The notes under the pieces are model-generated. The model was not told where the DNA came from, ran no database searches, and saw only the letters and a program-made list of their open reading frames with translations. A stretch of DNA of 10,641 nucleotides from positions 1-10,641 of the forward strand of contig OUQQ01000672.1 of the NCBI GenBank assembly GCA_900404475.1. The letters run 5' to 3'. The translations under genes and the position numbers were made by a program. The stretch comes from Spongospora subterranea. Taxonomy: Eukaryota > Endomyxa > Phytomyxea > Plasmodiophorida > Plasmodiophoridae. Positions 1-7,495 of the stretch are shown in pieces (positions within the stretch are counted from its first letter, which is position 1; each line of letters opens with the position of its first letter).

Positions 1-348
1 CAGCATGCGACTATCATAATCGCAATACAAACAAGTGTCGAGATGCACGACAACAAGCGAAATTTGGACAACGCTCCACGAGATTTACGCGCAAACAGCG
101 GCATCCAAAGCAGCAACTTATTTCTCCAATTCATTCACCACAAGAAGCAGCCGAACCAAACCATGAAAGGCTACATAGACAAGCTGGTAGAACTATACCA
201 CGACTTGAGAGTACACAACATCGACGTTGGCGAACTAGCCCTATGCGTCAAGGCCCTTGATGGATTACCAGACGAGTACCAACAAATCAAGCCATCCGCC
301 AGGGCATCTCAAGTAAACTCGATTGCAAGACTGACGAACTTATTATTG
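1..348 (+). pseudogene. Ty1/copia-type retrotransposon gag fragment (UBN2-like), truncated
   Basis: This is a partial copia-type Gag, the capsid-like structural protein of LTR retrotransposons. The frame is open from the window edge to a stop at 376-378. Convincing similarity to the UBN2/gag_pre region begins near 105 and includes MKGYIDKLVELYHDLR, then VKALDGLPDEYQ, then IARLTNLLLT. These are the usual late-gag features: a helix with a conserved YIDKL, and a leucine-proline-glutamate-tyrosine turn. Similarity stops near 348, where decayed mariner sequence begins on the opposite strand, so the frame's last residues are not gag. The zinc knuckle, protease, integrase and reverse transcriptase are absent. 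The stretch before about 105 does not resemble gag in this frame. An ATG at 43 exists but is probably not a native start. Recognition is from family motifs only, without alignment. Confidence 0.65.
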
Positions 349-1205
349 ACTAATACCTGTGCACCTGTTGTTAGTTGATGACCTCAGTTGGTTTGGTTGC
401 CATAGTTCAAACAGGATGGTTCTTGCTGCTTCCGTTTGCTGGTTCTTGGAAGACAACTGGGAAAATACCGAGCTTCCGGCGAACCATTTGTTTCTAGACC
501 GGTCCCATGGCGGCCGAGCCACTGCCGCCATGATCATTACTTGGTGATGAAGCGTTTGCTCTTGCAGGTACGATGTGGCTCAATCTCATCTGCAGATAAG
601 TAAGATCGTTGACTAGTTTTTGAAGGCGACGTTCATCATGTTCTTGAAAAATTGGATCATGATGGGGTGACAAGTTTATCATGGAAATGCAGAACTTTAG
701 CCTGGTCATCTTGTTGGCTTCAGTGAGGATTGGCTTTATCGCATTTGAATGCGCTTGAGAACTTCTTCCTTGGTTCTTGGATGCACTGTGCGGTCAGATC
801 TGAAGCTCACCCAAGCGACCGAATATTTGATCGTTGTTGTACAGGAAAGTTTTTGACGTTCTCTGGATCAACGGGCTTTGTTTTTTGACCAACCCTTTCT
901 CGTTTTTTTGTGCAGAAACGACGGCAGAAGTTATTCCGGTGCCACTGGTTTTCACCCCTTCGTTCCATATCCTGCTGGCTGTTCGGCGTGAAATGGCAAA
1001 ATTGGAGGCTTGCTGATGCAATCAAACCTTTAACAAACTTCCCTGCATCGCTCATTTTCAAAATATATTCGCACATGACACGACGGTGGTCATCAGTAAG
1101 GTGTGTCTGTCCTTTTCTACCGGCAAACACTTCAGAAACAATGACGATTTTCGAGGTCTGCTGATCGTCGGCCCAGGAGCCACGTTGGCTTCTCCAGCTC
1201 GGTTG
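346..1205 (-). pseudogene. Mariner-like transposase remnant, N-terminal and middle parts, multiply frameshifted
   Basis: Read on the minus strand, this is a decayed Tc1/mariner-superfamily transposase, a cut-and-paste enzyme with an N-terminal helix-turn-helix and a DDE/D catalytic core. From about 1100 downward it shows LTDDHRRVMCEYIL, then in another frame SRRTASRIWNEG (helix-turn-helix), then LTEANKMTRLKFC and HDPIF near 640-735. Next come YLSADEIEPHRT and KSKRFITK (about 540-610), MAAVARPPWDRSRNKW, and in yet another frame GIFPVVFQEPA (about 430-465). At least three frame changes and several stops separate these blocks, including an in-frame stop just after RFITK. The segment that should carry the first catalytic aspartate (family motif IDEKWF) is not recognisable between about 600 and 645, and looks deleted or scrambled. 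Similarity fades near 346 at the gag fragment. No clear terminal inverted repeat was seen. It cannot encode active enzyme. The upstream limit near 1205 is approximate. Confidence 0.75.
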
Positions 1206-1758
1206 AGGTCTTCTGCAGGTGCGTCATGTTCTCAGATTCTAGTTCAGCAATGCCGAGGCATCAATAAAACAATCCTGTAAACCCTTGTCTTTATTATGAG
1301 CTACTGTATTTTTAGTTTGAAATGAGCCTCAAAGCTCAAAATTCGGGAGAGATATACACTTGACGTGCGCGTAATTATCCAGTTTTGAGAAGGGAGATGG
1401 CGCTAAAAACAACCTTAATCCACGAACCTTTTTTCAACAGGACTTTCGTTTGGTATATTAGCGCTAGACCATAGTATGAAAACCCAGGTCATGTTTCTAC
1501 CCAGCCATGTATTAAGGGGCTGGTGAATTACATGAACGAGCACTAACGTCTACATTTCCAAGACCGAAGAAGGTGAATCAGCCGACTTCTGTTTTGCGTG
1601 TTTTCGATGACGACTTCTCTAGGATTGTGAGCTGTGTGAGATACGGCAGAGGATGACTGATGGGATAATAAATGATATGGCACGCGATCACGTTCATTAT
1701 CAAAGGGACAGGCGTTTCCCACAAGGCTCAACAACATCGAATCTGGTTCCTTAACCCA
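1206..1758. other. Non-coding stretch upstream of the cold-shock-domain gene
   Basis: There is no convincing coding sequence. Several short frames occur, but none has recognisable motifs or the GC-rich codon pattern seen from 1759 onward. The composition is AT-richer than the following exon. It must contain the promoter and 5' leader of the downstream gene if my start is right. I could not identify a TATA box or a convincing oomycete initiator element. A short imperfect hairpin-like stretch, GAGCCTCAAAGCTC, lies near 1325. Confidence 0.5.
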
Positions 1759-4568
1759 ATGTCGATATCACCGAAACTGGCGTCGGACGCTATGGAGAAG
1801 GTGTCCTCAGGGCTCCAGCCACATTCCGACTCCTTCGATCGCTCCACGACCTCCATTAAAACCGTCCCCATCCCGTCCATCGGCTTCGATCAGGCGCCCA
1901 GCGCCCATGAGCAGACGAACACGGCCGAGGCCGACGCCGAGGCGAAGCGGGTCCGGGACGAGGAACTACGCCATGGTCTACCAATGCATGGCGTTGTCCA
2001 TAACCTTAAGCACGCGTACGGGTTCGTACGATGTGATGAAACTGGCGAAAGAATATTCTTTCACTACAGCGAGATTGACGCCAAGAGCATAGAATCATTA
2101 GATCCGGTCTGTCCACACTTTTGTGTTTGATATATTTTCGCAAAGTTGTTTCGTCAAAAGACGGTTTTCGCCAATGAAAGACAAAGGGTTCTCCTGTCTG
2201 AGTTTGATAAAATAGGTTCCGGTTGATCATCCACCTGTCATCATTGGCGACGTCGTGCAATTCATTCGCGTCACCGATACGCCAACCGGGAAGCAGAAAG
2301 CGGTCAACATCCAGGTGCTGTCCCGCCCAACCTGCCCCTCCCTGTTCGTCAAGACCCACGACGATCATGTAAGCGCCATATTGTCTGAAAACACAAAACC
2401 TCACCGCATCTGAACGGACCCAGCATGTTGACCCGAAGGTCGGGCATCAGGACGGCGACGACGCCGAGCATAAATCTGTGGTATCATCGCATCGTGAAGA
2501 GGGCGTCGTGGTCAGTATCAAGCAGAATTACGGGTTCATCAAATGCGCCGAGCGCGACCACAAACAGGTGTTCTTCCATTATTCGGAGATGGCGCCGGTC
2601 GGGAGCGATGGGCAACCTGTTGATATTCAGCCGGGATTGGAAGTGGCGTTCTACCTGTCGCCTACGTCGTCGGGCCGAGTTGTCGCCGTGCGAATCCAGG
2701 CGCTCTCCCCGGGGACGATCTCCTTCTTCAGCATCAAGAGCTCGGTCCTGNCAGACCTCACCGCATCTGAACGGACCCAGCATGTTGACCCGAAGGTCGG
2801 GCATCAGGACGGCGACGACGCCGAGCATAAATCTGTGGTATCATCGCATCGTGAAGAGGGCGTCGTGGTCAGTATCAAGCAGAATTACGGGTTCATCAAA
2901 TGCGCCGAGCGCGACCACAAACAGGTGTTCTTCCATTATTCGGAGATGGCGCCGGTCGGGAGCGATGGGCAACCTGTTGATATTCAGCCGGGATTGGAAG
3001 TGGCGTTCTACCTGTCGCCTACGTCGTCGGGCCGAGTTGTCGCCGTGCGAATCCAGGCGCTCTCCCCGGGGACGATCTCCTTCTTCAGCATCAAGAGCTC
3101 GGTCTGTGCCCAGTTTGGCGAGAATGAGCCCGTTTTCCCTGAGATTCGCGTCTTTAGGTTCTCTATGGCGTGATCAAATCCGGCCTGGAAAGTTCCCATG
3201 CCAGTTCGCAGAAGACGCGACGCCGCGCGCGACCGAGCAGCAACGACACCGGGTTCCTGACGTTGCCGGCCAAAGAGCGGGCCAGGGCCGAACACGTCAA
3301 AGAGCTACAGATGGGTGTGGACAGCGTGTTGGGATTCACTGGCGCCGACGTGAAGTACCCAGGGATTAAGCTGCTCCCGGGGGACCAGGTCGGATTCCGA
3401 CTCAAGCTCGATCGCCGAACGCAGACGCTCTCGGCGACCGAGATCTTCCTGGTGCGTTGCGCCCCGACAGGTCGGAAACAGGGGATCATTACGATCTGGA
3501 AGGATATGTACGGGTTCCTGAAACTCGATGGAAAACGGGACCAGATGTTCGTCCACGTCAACGAGTTCATCGAGAAATCGCACCAGCCCATGGTCGGCGA
3601 CGAGATCGAGTTCAACGTGGCGCCCGACAACCACGGCCAGGAGAACGCCATCCGCATATCGGTTCTGCCCAAGGGCACCGTGCAGCTGAACGACGACCGC
3701 ATATTGGGGGTCGTGATTGAGAAACCGGCGATCGTTTACCCGGCGATGTTGGACTCATTGCGGCGGGCGGTTAGCGATCAGCACGGGATGAGCTCCGCCT
3801 TCCAGGCGCCCGACACCGCCGTCGTATACGGCACGATCCGTCTGCTCCATGATAAGGTACGCGAGCATTCGCTGTTTGCCGGGATATACTGGCCCCCTGA
3901 GAGTTTCCGGCGCAGAACGATCTTTGCGGTGGAGCGATACCGGAAACTGAGGAGAGCCCTGAAGAAGGGTTCGTACGATTCATGTTGGCGGATCTGGAAG
4001 ATGGGGGTTCGTCTGTTCGCGTTGGCGACATCGTGTCGGTGGTCGTTGCACCGGCGCCGAAATTCCAACGGTACGTTATGGCGCTACTCCAGCGACAACG
4101 ACACGGTGAGCTGAATTTTCTAATCAGGGCGTCCAATATTCGACAATGCCCCAAGATTGGAATGGTGAGCGATATCGCTCAGAACCAGATCGTGATCAAG
4201 GTCGAGGGGAACCAGTATTGCGGCAGCGAGCTGTTCGAGTTCCTGTGCGACGACAAGACGGTCAAGGACGCCATCCACATCCGGGACCTGGTCGAGATCC
4301 ACGACTTCGAGTCGGGGATCTCGCCGATCTCGATGCGGATCGCGCGCCGAATGAGGTCGCTGAGTTCACCGACGAACGCGGGGTCGATTGTTGGGCTGCC
4401 CGGACACCCCAGTATGATCCTAAGCGGATCGTGCCACAGCAATCAGAAACCGACGCTGAAGAAGAGCGTGTCGTTGGATCTATCGCCATCATCGTATCGG
4501 CGCTGGGATCTGCGTCTACAGCCAAGAAATTGGTCGTAAACCATCGGCCTTGGACTATATTCAGATAA
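1759..4568 (+). CDS. Multi-cold-shock-domain RNA-binding protein, CSDE1/Unr-like, five exons, probable frameshift in the last exon
   Basis: Proposed exons are 1759-2106, 2216-2368, 2424-3101, 3158-3856 and 3916-4568. All four junctions are phase 0 and join interrupted domains smoothly. CSD1 (about 1985-2340) has YGFV and IFFHYS. CSD2 (about 2502-2733, repeated at 2859-3090) has YGFI and VFFHYS. A divergent CSD follows at about 3158-3460 with a basic KTRRRARPSS insert. A canonical CSD at about 3482-3690 has YGFL and MFVHVNEF. Another divergent one at about 3698-4100 spans intron 4, and a last at about 4162-4340 lacks the aromatic RNP motifs. Alternating canonical and non-canonical CSDs is the pattern of Unr/CSDE1, a cytoplasmic single-stranded-RNA-binding translation regulator. 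Function here is by family. The start at 1759 is favoured by GC-rich codons; the in-frame ATG at 1792 has a better context. Near 4342-4349 the frame shifts: the downstream frame (PNEVAEFTDERG) ends at 4568, whereas the unshifted frame ends at 4539. Confidence 0.8.
2107..2215 (+). other. Intron 1 of the cold-shock-domain gene
   Basis: The donor is GTCTGT and the acceptor is AAAATAG, length 109 bp. The unspliced frame hits a stop at 2128-2130 in the middle of CSD1. Removing these bases joins SLDP to VPVDHPPVIIGD, restoring the second half of the cold-shock fold (GDVVQF, then AVNIQVL). The intron is AT-richer than its flanks. Confidence 0.8.
2369..2423 (+). other. Intron 2 of the cold-shock-domain gene
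   Basis: The donor GTAAGC is strong and the acceptor is GGACCCAG, length 55 bp, phase 0. The unspliced exon 2 frame ends at a TGA at 2411-2413. Splicing joins KTHDDH to HVDPKVGHQ, the linker before CSD2. The 3' part of this intron is included in the duplicated 350-bp block. Confidence 0.7.
2398..2747 (+). repeat. 350-bp direct duplication, copy 1 (partner 2755-3104)
   Basis: Positions 2398-2747 and 2755-3104 appear identical base for base, at an offset of 357. They cover the end of intron 2 and the whole CSD2 exon. The seven bases between them include the only ambiguous base in the window (N at 2751), and the bases on either side of the N disagree with the matching positions of the other copy. 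That is the typical appearance of two contig ends overlapping but not merged. If the duplication is real, the protein has two identical CSD2 modules. If it is an artefact, the exon is 321 bp rather than 678 bp. Confidence 0.9.
2755..3104 (+). repeat. 350-bp direct duplication, copy 2 (partner 2398-2747)
   Basis: Second copy of the block described at 2398. This copy runs directly into a good intron 3 donor at 3102, while copy 1 runs directly out of intron 2. A single true exon would therefore combine the left flank of copy 1 with the right flank of copy 2. The offset of 357 keeps the frame, so the duplication does not break the coding sequence. Confidence 0.9.
3102..3157 (+). other. Intron 3 of the cold-shock-domain gene
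   Basis: The donor GTCTGT (same hexamer as intron 1) and acceptor CGTCTTTAG bound 56 bp in phase 0. Splicing shifts the reading frame from the CSD2 exon to the long frame that continues VLYGVIKSGL. Without it the CSD2 frame stops at 3171-3173. Confidence 0.8.
3857..3915 (+). other. Intron 4 of the cold-shock-domain gene
   Basis: The donor is GTACGC and the acceptor is CGGCGCAG, length 59 bp, phase 0. It joins GTIRLLHDK to NDLCGGAIPETEE, leading into GFVRFMLADLED and VRVGDIVSVVVAP, the second half of a divergent cold-shock domain. The frame used downstream has a stop inside this interval, at 3898-3900, and the upstream frame loses all domain similarity past 3857, so splicing is needed. Confidence 0.72.
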
Positions 4569-4624
4569 TAATTAAAGAAACACGACGAATTGCTGTTGCT
4601 CCAAATTGTATCGGACGGGCGAAA
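4569..4624. other. Short convergent intergenic spacer
   Basis: Only 56 bp separate the inferred stop codons of the cold-shock-domain gene (+) and the small gene on the minus strand. The 3' untranslated regions of the two transcripts must therefore overlap or be extremely short. An AT-rich run, AATAATTAAAG, follows the plus-strand stop and could take part in polyadenylation, but no canonical AATAAA is present. Confidence 0.55.
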
Positions 4625-5322
4625 TCACGCGTTTCGGCTGGCTAATCGCGCGAGGAAACGGCGCTCAACTTCGGCGGCCATGTCGGCATCGTCGATGGCG
4701 TCCTCGATGATGTCCTTGGCGGGGAATTCGGCGAAATCCGGGTTCGACGATCGGGTGTATTCCTTGCGGTGCTGCCCGTATAGGACGAACAGCTCCTCGA
4801 CCATGGCCTCGGTTGTCTCCTCCACCACATCGGCCACATATTTCTCAAGACTCGATTGGAACTAACACAACAGCGAATGAGTTCAAAGATCAGCACAAAG
4901 AACGTGGTCAGTCTCTCAATGTTTTTTGCAGATTGAACAAAATTGACGCCACTTGCAAGTTTCTCGAAAACACAAAATTCACCAAAAAACAACCAAACCC
5001 GGAACGTTTTGAGGGTGCAGAAAACTGAGACCGAGCCCTGGACCTGTTCTATGGACGCTCTCGCGCCAGGTTTGCGGGGGCCAGCACCACGCTCGGGCTG
5101 CAGGTGCTCAACGGCCAGGCGGTGGAACTGGGCGATGTCCTGGTCGTTGGCGCTACCGACCGTGTCGATGAAGTGGTCGACCGTGTCCCCGTCGAGCCTG
5201 ACGCCATCCAGGTCGACGCCGCCGTCCGGTTCGGCCGGGGCGGCGGGCGCCGCCCTTGGCGCCATCCTGGCAGGATTCCGCTTGGCCAAGCCGCTCAGGC
5301 GACGCAACCCACAGCGAAACAT
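4625..5322 (-). CDS. Unrecognised two-exon protein of about 175 residues, arginine-rich N-terminus
   Basis: I do not recognise this family. Proposed exons are 5322-5032 and 4861-4625, giving about 175 residues. The ATG at 5322 has an A at -3 (GCGAAAATG). The first 20 or so residues (MFRCGLRRLSGLAKRN...) are rich in arginine and free of acidic residues, which would fit a mitochondrial targeting peptide; this is an inference. An Ala-Pro stretch follows, then an acidic region with VDHFIDTVG and DIAQFHRLAVEHL. Exon 2 is strongly helical and acidic: SLEKYVADVVEE, AMVEELFVLYGQHRKEY, DFAEFPAKDIIEDAIDDAD, ending in VERRFLARLASRNA. Both exons are GC-rich, unlike the intron. An alternative start is the internal ATG at 5265. 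It could also be a nuclear or cytoplasmic protein with a basic N-terminus. The reading frame looks intact. Confidence 0.6.
4862..5031 (-). other. Proposed intron of the minus-strand gene
   Basis: On the minus strand the donor CG-GTCTCA at 5031 resembles the CG-GTCTGT donors of the neighbouring gene, and the acceptor is GTTGTGTTAG ending at 4862. The interval is clearly AT-rich against two GC-rich exons. Splicing is phase 0 and joins EQVQGS to FQSSLEKY. An alternative donor at 5043 would remove four residues. At 170 bp it is longer than most introns in this window, so the boundaries are tentative. Confidence 0.5.
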
Positions 5323-6249
5323 TTTCGCTTTCCCGTACGGCCCTTGAACGTGAACCCGAGAACCTCGTCCAATATTTCAAGCTGGACGTTTCACTCAGTT
5401 TATATGGAGACTGGGAAAATCAGGAAACTTCTTTTCAAATACGATAACGGCCAATGTGAATTCCAGGCAGAAACAAATTCGCTTATTCAACGATTGATCA
5501 ACAACACATATCTTCAGATCGAACACTCGATTCTTCTTGTCTGTATATGTGGAAATTGTCGCCGGTTCTTCATTCAGCATTATACGGTAATATGCACAGC
5601 CATGATGTTATCGGGTAAAGTTTTGTCCTCTCGTTCGAAAAACAGTTGATAACATTAGGTCTGAACCGTTGTTCGGCAACTGAAGGGCGAGTGCCATTTT
5701 ATTGGATTTTTGATACTGTAAGTGAATCACTGGCCAAGAGTGTGGACTGAAATTGGCGGGAAAACTGGCAGAAAAGGACAGCGATTACTGATATCGCGAC
5801 AATACGATCGTTGCCAAGACGTAAATGAACAACAGCAGATCGTTGGACAGAGGTTGATTCCGAATACCATTTACGACACGATTTCCGCATTCGACGAACT
5901 TTGCTTGACAACATTGGCCATTCGACAGCCGCGTTTCGGTGATATCACATCGCCCTTTGCCAACTGTTGACAGTGCCAATTCAATCAGTTTCGCTCCCCT
6001 CAATCAGATTCCCTCCTATTACCCAGAATTACGGGCCTGGTTCTCCAGTTTAAGATAATGAAAACGGAAACACAAAACGAACGATCGTGCTGATTTTTTG
6101 TGGCTCTATCACCTGCAAATTATCAGCAATGTCCCGATCCAATGGCGCAACGGTCGTGACCGGTGGCCATCCACAAGGACGTCAGTGGTGTTTGTGATCG
6201 GGCTGGTGTCTGGTCACCTATTGAATACCAGTTCAGGACTCGAAAAACC
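5323..6249. other. Intergenic region, no gene recognised
   Basis: Several short open frames exist on both strands (for example 5722-5970 on +, 82 codons), but none shows a recognisable motif, a high-GC codon pattern or a repeated copy elsewhere in the window. The part next to 5323 must include the promoter of the minus-strand gene. I see no convincing tRNA, small RNA or transposon end here. Confidence 0.5.
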
Positions 6250-6272
6250 TGATCAGGGTATCTGACGCGATT
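6250..6272 (+). repeat. 23-bp inverted repeat, left arm (partner 6603-6625)
   Basis: The 23 bases at 6250-6272 match the reverse complement of 6603-6625 with one mismatch (core GTATCTGACGCGATT). Weaker similarity continues about 20 bases on the upstream side of each arm, including a shared pair of motifs resembling GTC/CTC and AAGAAC/AAAACC. The 330-bp interval has no identifiable gene. On each strand the shared core reads VSDAI in the same frame, which hints that two related coding or transposon fragments lie in opposite orientation. Confidence 0.6.
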
Positions 6273-6602
6273 CATAGTTTTGACGACGCACATGGCCCAG
6301 TGCTCACATTTGGGTCACTGAAATCTCATCGCTTTGACTTTACAGCGGCATTCTGCCCCCTCCTTTTGGATTGGGCATCGTCGTTAACAAATTTCTCGAC
6401 TTGAGCAGATTCGGTAACCGACGCTGGAGAGATTCGTCCGTTATCAAGGTCGTCTCGTTAGTTGGCAAGCGTGCGTTCTGCTAAATCAGTTTTCGTGAAA
6501 TCAGCCAGACTATATCTTTCGCAGCAGCTCCAATCGATTCCAATTCTGTAGAACACCATCAATTTGCTTGTGTAGGTCATCACCATCATCATCATCAGAA
6601 AC

Positions 6603-6625
6603 AATCGCGTCAGATACCCCGATCA
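6603..6625 (-). repeat. 23-bp inverted repeat, right arm (partner 6250-6272)
   Basis: This is the reverse-complement partner of 6250-6272, with one difference in 23 bases. Read on the minus strand, it opens a frame VSDAIVSDDDDGDD followed by QIDGVLQNWNRLELL and then a stop near 6510. The aspartate run comes from a short ATC-repeat tract at about 6580-6597. This could be a decayed protein fragment, but I do not recognise it. Confidence 0.55.
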
Positions 6626-6999
6626 CGTTCTTGGGATGACTCGCAATTTGACCAAAAACCCCATGTCACCCATGGTCTCCACAGAAAACCACGATATTGA
6701 AAAATAGGTGTGTCTGGACGGTCAAAATCAAGATTCGAAACTCACGAACATATCATGGAGGGCGCGTTGGACGCGCAATATCATGATACTGTAAAATGTG
6801 GTTTTTACAATTGAACAGTAGCGGACTCTGTAATTTTGTGAGGGAGAAAAGTCCGTGGTGAACAGCGCATCCCTTACGGGTAAATAGAACAAACGACAAG
6901 GCAAATTCACCGTTTCGTTTTTTTTTTTCAAAAAACAGGACATTTCGAAACCTCTACAGTACTGTACGTATGAGGAAACACAAAAACCGACAAAAAGTT
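6626..6999. other. Non-coding stretch with small palindromes
   Basis: No gene was recognised. It contains a perfect short hairpin GCGCGT-TGG-ACGCGC at about 6762-6776, bracketed by the direct repeat ATATCATG. It also has a run of about eleven T near 6919-6930 and a perfect 12-base palindrome TACAGTACTGTA at about 6955-6966, just before the large inverted repeat begins. These look like debris of small non-autonomous elements rather than regulatory sites. Confidence 0.45.
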
Positions 7000-7495
7000 G
7001 CACTTTTTTTCATTGAACAACTTTCGTCGACCACCTTGCTCGATTCTTCCATTCCCACTTTACGAATGAAGCTAGGCCAAAGACTGACACAGTCAACTGT
7101 CGAAAGCTCGCCACGACGGGAAAAGAGAGGCATCTTACGGAAAATACAGCACAAACGCAAAAATGTTCCTTCACGATGTGCAGATGTTCAGACAGCCTTG
7201 TTACGTTACTGGGGCCGGATTACATAATTGGCTACGAATATTGAATCAACGTTCGCGACTTCTGCACCCTGCTGATAAGATCCTTTCGCGCCGCTCTAAA
7301 TTCGGGAAACAGCCTGCCTGAAAAAGCCGAATTTCGCTGACGTGTACTGTTAATTGCACCTTTTAGAAGTTTTCCATTTTTAAAAAGGCCTAGAAGCGTC
7401 TGTAAAATGCCATTTCTTGTTTCGTTTGACGCGTTGGATAGCTTTGTTCAATCGCACCTGATGGCATGATCAGCGATGGCCGATGGGGTATACAC
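7000..7495 (+). repeat. Large inverted repeat, left arm (copy A)
   Basis: About 496 bp from 7000 match the reverse complement of 7657-8148 with scattered substitutions and small indels. Well-conserved landmarks are GAACAACTTTCGTCGACC at 7014, GTTACGTTACTGGGGCC near 7200, and ATGGCATGATCAGCG near 7461. The arms end sharply: on the outer side at a GCAC beginning at 7000, and on the inner side at GGGGTATACAC ending at 7495. No arm has an intact, recognisable coding frame; stops and frameshifts differ between copies. The element family was not identified. It may be part of an LTR retrotransposon or a foldback-type element. Confidence 0.85.

Noticed and set aside
2398..3104. Recent adaptive amplification of a cold-shock domain
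   Set aside because: Apparent identity including intron sequence, plus an N exactly at the junction, is better explained by unmerged contig ends.
2425..3369. A long plus-strand open frame of 314 codons overlapping the CSD2 exons
   Set aside because: It is a shadow frame rich in Arg and Ser created by GC-rich coding sequence. The cold-shock motifs are in another frame, and its internal repetition is just the 350-bp duplication.
3163..3702. Minus-strand open frame of 179 codons opposite the fourth exon
   Set aside because: It is antisense to a clear cold-shock-domain exon and has no recognisable motif.
4081..4128. A 22-28 bp intron (GTGAGC to AATCAG) in the last exon
   Set aside because: It is far shorter than any plausible spliceosomal intron here, and the unspliced frame reads smoothly into the next cold-shock domain.
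4943..5649. Plus-strand frames of 134 and 181 codons over the small minus-strand gene
   Set aside because: They depend on the GC-rich antisense of exon 1, with Ala/Gly/Arg-rich low-complexity translation. The minus-strand model has better composition and splice logic.
5722..5970. 82-codon plus-strand frame in the intergenic region
   Set aside because: No motif, no GC-rich codon pattern and no second copy were found. Length is within chance expectation.
6574..6598. ATC/CAT repeat as a histidine-tag or CRISPR-like array
   Set aside because: It is a very short trinucleotide tract with no spacers, ordinary simple-sequence repeat.
6970..7227. 85-codon frame in repeat copy A, and the 136-codon minus-strand frame at 7813-8223 in copy B
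   Set aside because: The frames are not conserved between copies A and B; differences include frameshifts and stops, so they look like chance frames in a non-coding repeat.
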